A stretch of 64,000 bases of DNA from Epichloe hybrida (Eukaryota; Ascomycota; Sordariomycetes; Hypocreales; Clavicipitaceae): assembly GCA_019022495.1 (NCBI GenBank), contig JAFEKR010000001.1, positions 4,340,001 to 4,404,000 of the forward strand, read 5' to 3'. Below are positions 14,201-24,994 of the stretch, in pieces. The position numbers and the translations under genes are program-made. Within the stretch, counting starts at the first letter, position 1; each line of letters starts with the position of its first letter. The notes below the pieces were generated by a model. It did no database searches. It had not been told where the DNA came from and saw nothing but the letters and a program-made list of their open reading frames with translations.

Positions 14201-15501
14201 ATGGCCGCCGCCGCTACGGAGCGCTTCATACATCTCGCGCGTCCTTTGACGCACTCAAATGCTGGCCTCCAGTCAAGCATTGCCCCGCTTACCGTCAACA
14301 TCCAGCCCCAGGTACGATGCCTATCTATCCCCCCTCCCCCCTTGGCGAGCAAACACGACATCCACCGAGGCTGTTTTGTCACGAACAAATCGAAGGATAT
14401 GCGCATCATCTCTGTCATCCATGACAACCCGATAGCAATTCCAAGCAACAATAGAATACATGCTGTTTTCAACCCATGACGAGTCTGCTGGCTAACTGAC
14501 CTCCCCCCAATCTTCCAAAGGCCGTCTTCTCCGTCCTCGACCATGCCGTCCGAAGAGACACCCGTGAGAATGCCCAATCCACCCGTGTCATCGGCGCCCT
14601 CGTCGGCACCCGCTCCGAAGATGGCACCGAGGTCGAAGTCCGCTCATGCTTTGCCATCCCCCACACCGAAGAGGAGGATCAAGTCGAGGTGGACGTGGAA
14701 TACCAGAAGAACATGCTGGCCCTGACACTCAAGGCTTCCCCCCGCGAGGTCCTCCTCGGATGGTACACCACCTCGCCCGAGCTGAACAGCTTCAGCGCCT
14801 TGATCCAAAACTTCTTCGCCAGCGCAGAAACTGGAACCGCCCCCCACCCCGCCGTCCACATGACCATCTCCACGGAACCCGGCGAGGACATCCAAACGAG
14901 ATGCTACATCAGCGCTCCCGTGGCAGTCAACGCCGAGCGAGCCGCGGAGAGCTGCCTGTTTATCCAGGTCCCGCACAAGATCCTATACGGCGACGCCGAC
15001 CGAAGCGCCCTGGATGCCGTCGCCAGCGCGCAAAACAACGAGAACCGATCCGCCCCGCTGGTCTCTGACATTGAGAACCTCGGCCGATCAATCGAGCAGA
15101 CGCTCAGCCTGCTGGACCGCGTCAGCGAATGGATCAACGGCGTCCTGGACGAGGAGGAGGAGCCCAACACCGCCCTGGGCCAGTACCTCATGAGCGCCCT
15201 GTCTCTCATGCCCAAGGTCGACGCTTCTCAGATCGAACACGACTTCAACAACCATATCCAGGATGTCCTCATGGTCAGCTACCTGGCCAACACGATCCGC
15301 ACTCAGATCGACCTCTCCCAGCGACTGGCAGTCGCCAATCTGACCAGCAACGACAAGGACGGTGAGGGCAAAGGCGACGGCGACAGGGGCCAGCGCGGGA
15401 ACAAGCGCGGCGGTCGAGGCGGTGCCCGAGGCGGAGGTGGTCAGCAGCGAGAGCCTCGTGAGCCACGAGAACCAAGGGAGCCCCGAGAGCCAGCTGAGTA
15501 A
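14201..15501 (+). CDS. EIF3F: Translation initiation factor eIF3 subunit F; exons 14201-14311, 14521-15501
   Basis: Non-catalytic MPN-domain subunit of eIF3, which organises the 43S preinitiation complex. Exon 1 codes [16 protein letters not shown] and ends NIQPQ. The intron 14312-14520 (GTACGA...TCCAAAG) is in phase 0. Exon 2 opens [39 protein letters not shown], the MPN fold start at about residue 38. It continues [13 protein letters not shown] and the helical tail [20 protein letters not shown] and [17 protein letters not shown]. The JAMM metal ligands of active MPN proteins are absent, as expected for eIF3f. The tail is Gly/Arg-rich and ends in Arg-Glu-Pro repeats. Total is 363 aa. The ATG sits in a good context (CAGTATGGC). 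Confidence 0.95.
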
Positions 15502-16274
15502 ATCTAAATAATTAGGCACAAAAAGATATAAACGCCCAGGAACAGACATTTCCTTATCATGAGGTATGATTGTTTTTATCACGATGCGAGGGCTTCTCTT
15601 AATGAGTAGACTCGCACCACTTTAAACAAGAACCAACCGCAACCGGAATCAAGAAATGCACAAAAAAAAAGGGGGGGGGGGGAATGAAGAGACCGCGACA
15701 CGCCAAAGGTGACCTATTGGCTGGATAAAATCCTATTGACACGGGAGAAGACGCAGCAATGGGGTTTATTTTTCTGTTAAAAGCAAGGAGGAAACAAACC
15801 GTTTTGACCCGGGCACCGTGTTCTGTAACACATCATCTTGGCGTTGTGGGTTGGTCGAACTTCCGTCGACACCTTGAGAAAATTTCCGCTTTTTTCCACC
15901 TTGTCTTTGAAGAACCAAAGCAAACTTATTACATCTGAAGAAATTTAAAATAAAAAGTGGGAAATTTAAAATCACTGTACAAATCTGATGATCGAAAGCC
16001 GAAGAAGATGCGGGCTATTAATGATGTGTGGTGTTCCATCTGGTCGCAAATACGTTTACTCCATGAAAAAACCAAAGAAGCGTAGAAAGAACTTTATTTC
16101 TTTTCGTCATCCTATCCGCCAATAACGCCAATAGAGGTAATGAACATATATATGTATATATGTGTGTGTGCCTTGAAAAAAAAGCCATGCAATGAAAAGA
16201 AACCACCACCGTTCATGCCCCGTGACGCCTTAATTTGCTGGACTTACTACCCTCCAACACCGTATGGATGCACC
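15502..16274. other. Intergenic, 3' ends of eIF3f and the R3H gene
   Basis: Convergent 3' flanks. An A9G12 tract lies at 15662-15682 and a TATATATGTATATATGTGTGTG stretch near 16148-16170. No gene is supported. Confidence 0.6.
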
Positions 16275-18966
16275 CTATATTCCCGACGCTGGCTTTTGTG
16301 GTAGAGTCGTCGGGTTCCCATACGTAGGTAGGTGAGTATACATCTGGTTCGATCCCTGGGATGTTGGAAGCGAGGGTCTTCCCGGAATATGGCCTGGCGG
16401 CATCTGGGACAAATGTTGCTGGGGATGATGTGGAGGGGCCGCATGAGCCATGGCTTGCATTCCTGGTATCGCGGACATGGCTGGCAGCTGAGGCTGTTGC
16501 AAGTGCGGTGAAGGAACATGTGGCATCGCATGGTATCCATGTACTGAGCTGCTTGACCCTTGACGTGCCATGACATATCCTCCTCCATAGACCTGAGACT
16601 GCGGGGGGTAGGCGCCATATGCCAAATGCGGTGGTGTACCGATTTGAGGACTACCATGATGAGATCCAGGGGCAGTGAAGGGAGGTTGAGGTGGAGGCAC
16701 AGAAGGCATGCCGTTCCCTCCAGGCACAAAGGACTGTGTCTTGGGATTGAAGGCATAATTTCTGTTATAGCTTCCCGGTATCGGGTGTTGGCTTTTGGGA
16801 TCATCAGGGTTGATATTGGCCGGCAACTGGCCATATGCGTAGGGAATGCCAACGTGAGGTGGACTTGACGCCGGCGCAGTTGCGCGCGTGGGGTAAGAAG
16901 GTTGGCTATACCCTGGCTGTGTCCAAGCTTGCGGTACAGCAGGGGCGTTCACTGGAGTACCAAAAGTCGTCATCGGGCTCCCGTTTAATGGATAGCGTTG
17001 CTGAGGAGGTTGTTGGGGATACTGCTAGATAAGAAGTTTAGCACAGTTCGTGGCCGCCAAGGCTGACAGGCAGGCTGGCGCGTAGATGTAGGACACTTAC
17101 TTGGGACATCCCGTAAGCGGGATAGTTTGAAGTAGGAGCCATGACAGGCACATTGGGGTAATTGGGAACATGTTGCGGATAGCCAGAAGCCATCTGGGCG
17201 GGATAAGATGCTTGAGGCTGGGGACCGAATTGGCCTGGTGCTGAAGGAACATACTGCGCTTGAGACTGGGGGACCCACGTCTGTTGCTGAGGACCCCAAA
17301 ACGCAGTGTACTGGTTTCTGGAGTCGAAGCTGTCCGAGTCATCACGACGCTGCTTGCCAGTCTTGCCGCGTTTCGTAGTGTTGGGTCTGTTGGTAGCGGA
17401 AACTGAGCTGGTCCGAGACATGCCAGTTTCTCCATCGTTCTCTGGAGAGGCATGTTAGCTAGCGGTTCTCGAGAAAAAATTATCCTGGTGAAGATGGAGT
17501 GGCCCTTACCAGGGATACTATCTTCAGAATTTCCAAATATGCGTTCGCGGGCCAATTTGTACATTTCTTCACGCTCTTCTCGTGATAGTCTAGCCAGTTT
17601 GTCAGCTGTGATTTCTTGTCCTCTCATTTTTTTGTGGTGTGGAGCGAGACATACTTTTGGCTCGCGGCTAGCTTATCTTTTGCTTCACTGCCAGATTCAG
17701 ATCCCGGTTTCGAAGCGCCGGCGCTCGTCAGACCATCTCCGTCTTGACCACGACGCATGATTTTTCTCGGCAGAACAGCGGGGGGTGGTGTGCTGCTGTC
17801 GGGGGCGATGGGTTGGGGGGCCATATTGGCAAGGGAGGGCGGAACACGGCAGAAGGGCGTTCTAAAGATCCGCACCGATCCGATGTGAGGCTCGTAAGAA
17901 TGGGTCATATGATAGTAGTCGGCGAGTTTATGCGTCAACATTCGGCAAAAGGAGTTGGACGGGGGGAGGTCCATGTATGGTTCCCTGTGGAGTGAATTAG
18001 CAAGATTGTGGCTCCCAAGGTACAAACATCATCGGGGACAGCGACAACAACTACCACGTACTTGGAGTCTTGTACAAAATCTATCACGTCCTTCTCCAGT
18101 CTCAATAGAAAATATCGATCTCGAGGGGTTGCCAAGGCATCAAGAAGCTTCTCATCGGGAGCTTGACGATAGATGACATTCAAGACATCAGGGGACCCAT
18201 CCGCACTAAGCGCTGTAGCAGCGCTGAGAGCGGGAACGCGATCCGACGAAGCGCTGGGGGGTGTGAGGATGCCATGTGGCGATGCAGCCATGGCTATCTG
18301 AGCAGCTCTACGGTCAGCCAGATCCCCTGACAGCGCCGCCCTGGTCCTCAGAGCTACATCAGAGCTCATGCGAGATCCGGCAACAAGTGAACCGCGAATG
18401 GAAAAGGTATCGTCGTCTTCTGCGGCAGCCTTCACGCTAGCACTGTCATCAGGACGAAGTGACTCCTTCTCGTCCAGGGCAAATGTTGTTCCGGAAGTAA
18501 TGCTCTTTCCATCCAAACTCTGTGGTTTGGTGCCTAGTTCAGAGCTAGAGTCGCATTTCTGGGACTCGTCTGATCCGCTCTCTTTGCTCAAGTTGGATTT
18601 CTGGTGCTCGGGTATCGAGCAACGGCCATCAACGACAAGGCTAGGAACTTTTGACGCGAGACTGAGATCATTGAGAGATGAAGCTATGACAGCAACTCCA
18701 TTTGATTTAGCTGCCGCATGTCGCCTACTGTCGAAATTGGAGGACCCGTCGGCTATGACGGCCGTTGTAGAGGGAAGACCGTTGGTCTTTACACTAGAAA
18801 GCGATGTGGGAGGAATGTCTTTCTGAACAGACGCCGCAACCTGAGAACAACGTGTTAGAAATAGATTGGGATGCAGAAATGAACGAAATAAACGGGGTGC
18901 AGAAATCGACTTTACCTTTGCGAAAGACGGCTTGGGTATATCCGGGGACACTTGTGTAGTGGCCAT
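16275..18966 (-). CDS. R3H and SUZ domain RNA-binding protein; six exons
   Basis: Predicted single-strand nucleic-acid binding protein of the R3H + SUZ type (relatives: human R3HDM1/2, yeast RBS1), probably acting in mRNA regulation. Exons, 5' to 3': 18966-18916, 18840-18062, 17984-17655, 17622-17510, 17441-17101, 17024-16275; every junction keeps frame and gives 787 aa. Residues 1-240 are Ser-rich and disordered. Then RYFLLRLEKDVIDFVQDSKE, and LPPSNSFCRMLTHKLADYY with the defining R-x3-H (RMLTH). Next is the SUZ-like KGQEITADKLARLSREEREEMYKLARERIFG (about residues 385-415). The C-terminal half is a Pro/Gln/Tyr-rich tail (QQTWVPQSQAQYVPS and similar). The last acceptor is CTAGCAG, allowing either of two sites 3 nt apart. 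Confidence 0.87.
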
Positions 18967-20412
18967 GATTGAAAAGGAGAAGAGAAAAAAAAAGATCCAG
19001 AAGCTGGAATATCCAACCTGAAGGCGCCGCTGATGATGATGATTTTACTAATCGAACAAAGAATGAATCCAGACAGCGGTCGCGAAAAAAAAAAAAAAAA
19101 AGATGTGTCAAACAAGGCCTGAGTCGCAGTCTGGTCTGGGAATCAAGTCGACAGACAGAAGTGACAGGATTTTTTTGAAATATCAAAAATCAGAGAGCAG
19201 CATCGATTGACACGAGAGAGCAGAGGACATTCAGAGTGTTGGTGATCATCGTCGTGACGAGCTAAAACCTGGCTTCGAGCATCGAGTTGGAGATTTTGGA
19301 TTGGGTATCAGTGGGTGCGCGACGAGGGCCGACTGTCGCAGCACAGTGACTGGGCGCCGTTGTCGTCGTCGGTTGTGTACGGACTGAACTGGATAACGAA
19401 ACGCTTCTTTAGTATAGAGTATTCCTAACGAATCCGCGGTGAGATGCGGCCGCAATGGCATGCAAGCAGGCGATGCAACTTTTCGTTGGAGGGGAGGTTG
19501 AATGGACGGTGGGGGCAGGACTTGGGGGACTTTCTTGGGACTGGCAAGAATCGGCAAGAGAACAAGAACTTACTGCAAAGCACGCCAGTGGATCTCCGAC
19601 GAACCCAGGTCGCAATCTGCTGGGGGTCCGGATGGCGGTTCGTGTCGATGGAGAAGGGTCGTGCCAACGGAACGGGTTCTGGAGCAGCGAGAGAGGAAAT
19701 GAGAAGAAGAGAAAAGGAAAGGGACAAGGGAAAAGGGAAAAGAAAGGAGGCTAATATGGACGCCCGCAGTCCAAGGTACGAGCGACTGTGAGGCGAGCAG
19801 TCTGCCCGACTTCTTGTCTGTGTGCGGAGTACATGCAGCCTAAAGTTCATTCAATGTTTGTGCCGTCAGTGCACAGTGGGTGCCTGGGTCGCTCCGTCCT
19901 TAGCGCCCCCGCCGCTACACTACAGCGCCACTATAGCGCCACTACAGCGCGCACACCCGCCAGAACAGACAACCAGACAACCAGACAACCGGACAACCGG
20001 ACAACCGGACAACCGGACAATGGAGCTGTGCTCCTGAAGTCACTCTTCGTCCCAGGTCCTTGGCGCTAGATACATGCGAATAGAATGAGAGCTAGTCTGC
20101 AGATCCGGTGTGTGGAAATGATGGAACTGTGCCCTGGTTGCATTTGTTGCGACGTTGAAGATGTTCAATCTCGTCGCCCAGCAATCTTTCTGACGATCAC
20201 GTGAGCCATCGCTTTGCCCGAGCTTGGTGCACAATTACTGTGAGAGGACGCTCCACCAACATTACACAAGAGCAAGATTCCATCTGCATTAAACTTTTTC
20301 AGAAACTAATAAAAAAAAGAAAGTTTGTCTACATGCAGTTGCCCTAGACTTGCAAAAATCAAACGCCGAAGAGACACCACATTATTTTACCTGAGTCAAT
20401 CCTCTATTGCCT
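18967..20412. promoter_or_regulatory. Divergent intergenic region with minisatellites
   Basis: 1.45 kb between the R3H gene and the zinc-knuckle gene. It contains an A17 run at about 19086-19102, a purine-rich stretch at 19690-19750, a GCGCCACTA repeat at 19914-19946 and the octanucleotide minisatellite at 19969-20020. Short frames on both strands do not look coding. Confidence 0.5.
19969..20020. repeat. Minisatellite, unit GACAACCG/GACAACCA, about 6 copies
   Basis: Six successive 8-bp units; the first two end in A and the rest in G, consistent with recent expansion of one variant. Confidence 0.9.
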
Positions 20413-21387
20413 ATGTACGCATACAGAGGCCGAGGCGGCGGGCCATCCCGGCCAACGCCATCCAATGTACAATGTCAGAAGTGCTTGAAGCGAGATATGT
20501 GAATTCCTACTCCAACACCGTCACAAAAGCAAGTAACTAACTAGTGCAACACGTCACTATTCTTATGAGTGCAAAGCTTCGTCGCAAGAACGACCCTATG
20601 TATCTCGACCTTCGAGATCGCAGCAGTTGCGGAATCCCAAGCTGGTACCCAAGCTGACGAGTGACACGCCAAATCCCCTTGAGAAGAAGTAGGTCATGGA
20701 CCCCGAAGTGCTCTTCTTACATTCCATCTGACCTGTGCTCTCAGAAAGGGTGTAGCCGATGAGATTCTTGCCAAACAAGAAGCTGAGCGCACCAGACAGC
20801 GCGAGCTAGAGGAGCGGGACGAATCTGACTTGGCGCCTTCTCCCAAACGTCCCCGTTCTGTCTCATCTGAGTCCGTGTCTACTACTACGTCTGCTGCTTC
20901 GAGACGCTCGCGATCAGCAAGGCGGTCACCATCGCCACAACTGCCGATGCGCCGCAGACGTAGCCCCTCGTACGACGATGTCCCGAGGGAGGCCTCGCCG
21001 CGGCGCAGCATCAGTCGCAGCCCGTCACCTGCCGGACGCAGGCGTCGCTCACCATCAAGAGACAGCTTATCACCGCGAGATGACTCCGGAGAGCGCCGTT
21101 ATAGACACCGTGAACAGCCTGGTCATGACAGCAGATCACAAAGAGGACGGCGCGGCAGCTTGTCGCGCCCGGATGAGACTGACAACAGACGACGAGTCTC
21201 CTATGGCTCACAGTCTCCAGAGCCGCAAAGCAGGGGGTCGAACCGTGGTGGTCGAGGAGGAAGATGGCGGAACTACAGTGGCAGTAGAGGAAATGAGGTT
21301 GATAGGGCGGCGCCACGCGAGCGCAGCCTGAGCCCGTTCAGTCGCAGACTGGCGATGACACAATCGATGAACAGGGGAGGCAGGTGA
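20413..21387 (+). CDS. Zinc-knuckle protein with RS-rich tail (ZCCHC10-like); exons 20413-20498, 20545-20688, 20745-21387
   Basis: Predicted nuclear zinc-knuckle protein of unknown role; the Arg/Ser tail suggests contact with splicing factors. Exon 1 codes MYAYRGRGGGPSRP and NVQCQKCLKR. The intron 20499-20544 ends AACTAACTAG. Exon 2 codes HYSYECKASSQERPYVSRPSR and NPKLVPKL; compare CQKCLEFGHWTYEC in human ZCCHC10. The intron 20689-20744 (GTAGGT...CTCTCAG) leads to KKGVADEILAKQEAERTRQRE and an RS/RGG tail (RRSPSPQLPMRRRRSPS). Total is 290 aa. The modelled spacing is C-x2-C-x8-H-x4-C, longer than the usual x4, so the exon 1/2 border may be off by a few codons. The 3' end lies 122 bp from that of Cwf18. 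Confidence 0.8.
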
Positions 21388-21509
21388 TGGGTATCGAAAA
21401 TTTCTATTTGTCTCTTTGGAGAGTTGTATGAGACACCCGGGTCTCTCATGACCAGTGCGAACTCGGAATAAAGCCGTTGAAAAGAGGATCTATAATACAT
21501 CAAACTGTG

Positions 21510-22139
21510 TCACGCCAACATGGCTTCATCTTCTTGTCTCTCCCTCTTCTCCTCCTCCTCTTCCTCCTGTTCTCTCACCCTCAGTCCTTCCACCAGGGCT
21601 ATACCGTCCACAGCACCAACGCCATCCCCATCTGTTCCAGCGCTGTCTACCGATGTTGAGCTCGCAGCAGCCTTTGGCGCGCCACTGATCCTTTCTCGCA
21701 CCAATCGAGCTATCGCATTGTCTGTTCTGACGTTTAAGATTTCTAGTTTTGACTCCAAGTTCCGTTTTAGGTCCCAATTGGGTTTCTTTGGTTGTAGCTT
21801 GAGTAAATCTAGGCCTTTGCCATCCTGGGCTTCCTCGGCCGCTTGTTGCCTAATCTTTGATTCCACCTCGGCAGCTTGTTCTTCTAATGTTGGCTTTTCA
21901 AGGTACTCGTTCGGTGCTTGGTCGAAACCCAGCTTGGGGCCCTTTGTTTCTGGATCATAGTTGCGACCTGAGAGGTGTGGTTTCTTTACTTGGACTTCCG
22001 AAGGCTCTGATGGGAGCTGTTCTGTTGTTTCTGCGGCCGGGACCTCGTCGTCGGGCTGCTTTCGTTTCAGGTTTCTGAGTGCCGCAAGACGCGATTTGCG
22101 GTCATCGGAGGCGGCGCTCAACGTATTGAAGGAGGACAT
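21510..22139 (-). CDS. cwf18: Spliceosomal protein Cwf18 (CCDC12 family)
   Basis: Small component of the Prp19/NTC-associated spliceosome. Single exon, 209 aa from MSSFNTLSAASDDRKSRLAA. The C-terminal family block is clear: DLLKLQPKKPNWDLKRNLESK followed by LEILNVRTDNAIARLVRERI, matching the human CCDC12 pattern PRKPDWDLKRD...KRTQRAIAELIRERL. The N-terminal half carries the usual RKSRLAALRNLKRK and NYDPETKGPKLGF. The tail is a Glu-rich run (EEEEEEKRER). I chose Met at 22139; the frame stays open upstream to 22352 but that part is Cys/His-rich leader sequence unlike the family. Its start faces the PPR gene across a promoter with TGTACA repeats. Confidence 0.9.
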   Translation of the reverse strand: MSSFNTLSAASDDRKSRLAALRNLKRKQPDDEVPAAETTEQLPSEPSEVQVKKPHLSGRNYDPETKGPKLGFDQAPNEYLEKPTLEEQAAEVESKIRQQAAEEAQDGKGLDLLKLQPKKPNWDLKRNLESKLEILNVRTDNAIARLVRERISGAPKAAASSTSVDSAGTDGDGVGAVDGIALVEGLRVREQEEEEEEKRERQEDEAMLA

Positions 22140-22525
22140 GACGCGCGAGGCTGCATGTGCGTCGTGGGGGAACGCACGGAAGGAGATGAAGATGTGGTGA
22201 AGACTTGGCCAGAGGCTGAATGGAGGAAAACACAGCCGCCTGCATGTACACCCCACTGTACATCCCACTGTACACCCCCCCCGCTGTACAGTGGTTAGTG
22301 GCGCGTGAATGTACCTGCACCTGCCTGCGTTGGCGCGCTCGCGACTACACATTACAGCGGGACGGGACCCTGGAGGATTCCGGCTGGAACTTTTTCAAAC
22401 ATCGAAACACTGCGGACGCCTCGACCCAGACCTTCATCAGGGCTGCCCCAACATGTGCGCATCGTGATTGATCGTGATAGCTCGTGATTCGCGCAAGGTC
22501 ATGATATATGTGGTGGTCGCTCAAG
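22140..22525. promoter_or_regulatory. Divergent promoter with TGTACA array
   Basis: Between the Cwf18 and PPR start codons. TGTACA occurs at 22245, 22257, 22269 and 22285, the first three at exactly 12-bp steps within a repeated CCCACTGTACAYCC context. The function of the array is unknown. Confidence 0.6.
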
Positions 22526-24994
22526 ATGCGAGCCATTTGCCTTGGTCGAGCCGGCTGCCCACGGCTGCGCTTTGCCCATGGAACCCCAACATGCCTTCGA
22601 TCCGCCACGAGAAAGTCGCAGCAAAGTCTTTTTTCAACATGCTGTCGCAGACCATCTCCAGACCATCAGTCAAGCTCGAAACCGTCCTCATCAGAAAATC
22701 ATTCTCGAGAGGAATCTGGGTTTCTGGCCAGCATCATCGGGAGACAAAGAGGATTGGGTCAGTCGTCGCGGCGGGAGACAAGACAGGACAAGTCCACGAC
22801 TGCGCAGCATGCCTCTCATGGCGACAAGCACATTAACGATACCCGCTCTCCTTCATCTCGCTTCAGCAGCAAACAATCATCGTCTAGAACGACCCGGCCG
22901 CGAGGTCGTCCCCAGTTGAAGCATAGCCAAGGGTCCACTCGAAAACGATCCCAGACCGACCGAGACACATGGGCGCAATGGGGCTATCTCCGACATCAGA
23001 ACTCTGGAGAAGAGCTTCTCGCTGTTCGGAAAGCCTTCAACGCATGGAAGAAGAGATTCTCCAAGATCGGGAGCCAACCGAATCCTGATCGACCATGGGA
23101 GAAAGATGCCGAGTGGTTGCTGGAGCATGAAACCGTGCCAGCCATGCGCTCTGCCTGGCATGAGTTGGACATGACGACTCGGAAAGAAAAGTGGCCGCTC
23201 CTCATGCTATCAAGCATGTGCATAAGCCCCCAGAGAGTGCACTCCGTTCTTGAGGCGACGATGCATCCGCTGCCGCCGGTATACGCCATCAACGACGTTC
23301 TACTATTCATTGCTCGCAACCTGCGCCTCAACGAGGCGAGCACCACACGAGAACGAGTTCTAGAGGCGCAAGAAATCATGGGCTTTCTGAGTAGGATCAT
23401 GACCGAAACTTGGAAAGGCCGCATTCCATTCACACAGAGGGTGTTTGGCCTGTTTGCCAAGGCTTTGCCCGGCGACCAGGCACACGAACTATACATCCTG
23501 CTCCGGGAAAACGGGTACAACCTGCATGCCAACACATTGATTCAATTCGCCAGCAAGTTGGCTGGGGATGCGGCGCACAAAGAAGCAGCCTTCGAAATCC
23601 TTCAGGGACTTTCGGATGCCGGTGCAGACCTGAACGAAGCTCGGCCGTCGAGCGTCATCACATCACTGCTTCATTGCAAAGCACCAGAAGAACGTGGGTT
23701 GGACTGCAAACACAGCTTCAATGCGAAAGATGCGCTCCAGTGCTTTATAGAACGTGGCTTTACGCTCAACGCCATAGCATCAACTGCGTTCCTGGATACT
23801 CTTTGCCAATCGGGCGAGGTGGAAGAAGCCATCAGGTTGGTTTCGCTATTTGCCGAATCCGGTGTCCAACTTGACAAGAAAACATGGACCACGGTCTTCA
23901 GGGGCGCCAAGGGTACCTTGCGAATGGAGCATATCGCCAGGGCCCTCGAACTTGCCAAGATTGCCGACGTACCCATCGTGGACGTTCTCAACAACGCGCT
24001 TCACAGTGCGTTTTTGTTGTCCGAGGTGGAACGGCGCGAGAAGAGACATTCGGGGACGCCGGGGCCGGCCGTCTTCGGCCCGTTGCTACGGATCTATGCC
24101 AAAAGGTTTGATCTAGAACCACTGCAGTGGTGGCTCCCCGACTGCCTACCTCTTCTCCTGGCACAGGGTGCCGGCTCGGGACAACAACAAGGCCTCGTCC
24201 AAGATGAAGCCACGAGAAGACGTTGGGATTTCGAACTGACGATTATCCCCTTCACCGACCAACTCTTCTCCGCTGGCGAAGGCACTAAGCTACGGCCGTC
24301 GTTGACCACAATCGCCATCATGCTGCGAGCCTACATCCGGAGCCTGCAAGAGCCGTACGATGTGATTACGTACTACGAGTTTTTCAAATCAAGGCTCGAA
24401 GAACAGAGCAGAACCCCCTCGCTCGCGACGGCCTCGCGGCTTGTCACGAATCAAGGAAGTCTCATCCACGACACATTCATTCTCGCCATGACGGACCACG
24501 GGGACTTCACGCGGCCGGCCCTCGAGATCTTTGGCGACATGCTCAAGGATCAATCGCGCACGTCCAATGACACGTCGTCAGCCGGAGCGTCGCACGTGGA
24601 CAGCGACGGCTTCGTCGCAGCATCTCGAATCCACCCCGCCCCAACCGTGTTGACATTCACGATTCTCCTGCGGGGCTTGATGAACGGCCGCGACCGCCTG
24701 CTGGCGGAGCAGATCCTTCAAATCATGCGAGAGCATGGCGTCAGCCCAAACCTCGTCACCTGGAACACCATTGTCAGCGGGTACGCGTACATGCAGAACA
24801 TTGCCAGAACGGTGGACACGCTGCAAGACATGGAGGCGACGGGGCTCAAGCCAGACATTTACACATTCAAAGGGTTCGGGAGGCTGAGGGACCAAGGCAG
24901 GGCATTGAAGATCATGGACGGGATAATCGACGCCAATAGACAAAGGATGGCGGATGCCGGAGGGAGGGGGGGTCCGCTTGAAATAACTCGATAA
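22526..24994 (+). CDS. Mitochondrial-type pentatricopeptide-repeat protein
   Basis: Predicted organellar RNA-binding PPR protein. Single exon, 822 aa from Met 22526 (an in-frame ATG at 22508 would add six residues). The start MRAICLGRAGCPRLRFAHG and the Arg/Ser-rich first 150 residues are typical of a mitochondrial presequence. The body is helical-repeat protein. Recognisable PPR units are near the end: PTVLTFTILLRGLMNGRDRL, LAEQILQIMREHGVSPNLVTW, NTIVSGYAYMQNIARTVDTL, QDMEATGLKPDIYTFKGFG. Earlier units (DLNEARPSSVITSLLHCKA, GFTLNAIASTAFLDTLCQSG) are degenerate. The specific ortholog group is not recognised. Its own promoter is shared with Cwf18. Confidence 0.85.
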   Translation: MRAICLGRAGCPRLRFAHGTPTCLRSATRKSQQSLFSTCCRRPSPDHQSSSKPSSSENHSREESGFLASIIGRQRGLGQSSRRETRQDKSTTAQHASHGDKHINDTRSPSSRFSSKQSSSRTTRPRGRPQLKHSQGSTRKRSQTDRDTWAQWGYLRHQNSGEELLAVRKAFNAWKKRFSKIGSQPNPDRPWEKDAEWLLEHETVPAMRSAWHELDMTTRKEKWPLLMLSSMCISPQRVHSVLEATMHPLPPVYAINDVLLFIARNLRLNEASTTRERVLEAQEIMGFLSRIMTETWKGRIPFTQRVFGLFAKALPGDQAHELYILLRENGYNLHANTLIQFASKLAGDAAHKEAAFEILQGLSDAGADLNEARPSSVITSLLHCKAPEERGLDCKHSFNAKDALQCFIERGFTLNAIASTAFLDTLCQSGEVEEAIRLVSLFAESGVQLDKKTWTTVFRGAKGTLRMEHIARALELAKIADVPIVDVLNNALHSAFLLSEVERREKRHSGTPGPAVFGPLLRIYAKRFDLEPLQWWLPDCLPLLLAQGAGSGQQQGLVQDEATRRRWDFELTIIPFTDQLFSAGEGTKLRPSLTTIAIMLRAYIRSLQEPYDVITYYEFFKSRLEEQSRTPSLATASRLVTNQGSLIHDTFILAMTDHGDFTRPALEIFGDMLKDQSRTSNDTSSAGASHVDSDGFVAASRIHPAPTVLTFTILLRGLMNGRDRLLAEQILQIMREHGVSPNLVTWNTIVSGYAYMQNIARTVDTLQDMEATGLKPDIYTFKGFGRLRDQGRALKIMDGIIDANRQRMADAGGRGGPLEITR

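Noticed and set aside
22508..24994. A novel toxin or mobile system in the PPR gene region
   Set aside because: The C-terminal repeats are ordinary PPR units and the N-terminus is a mitochondrial leader.
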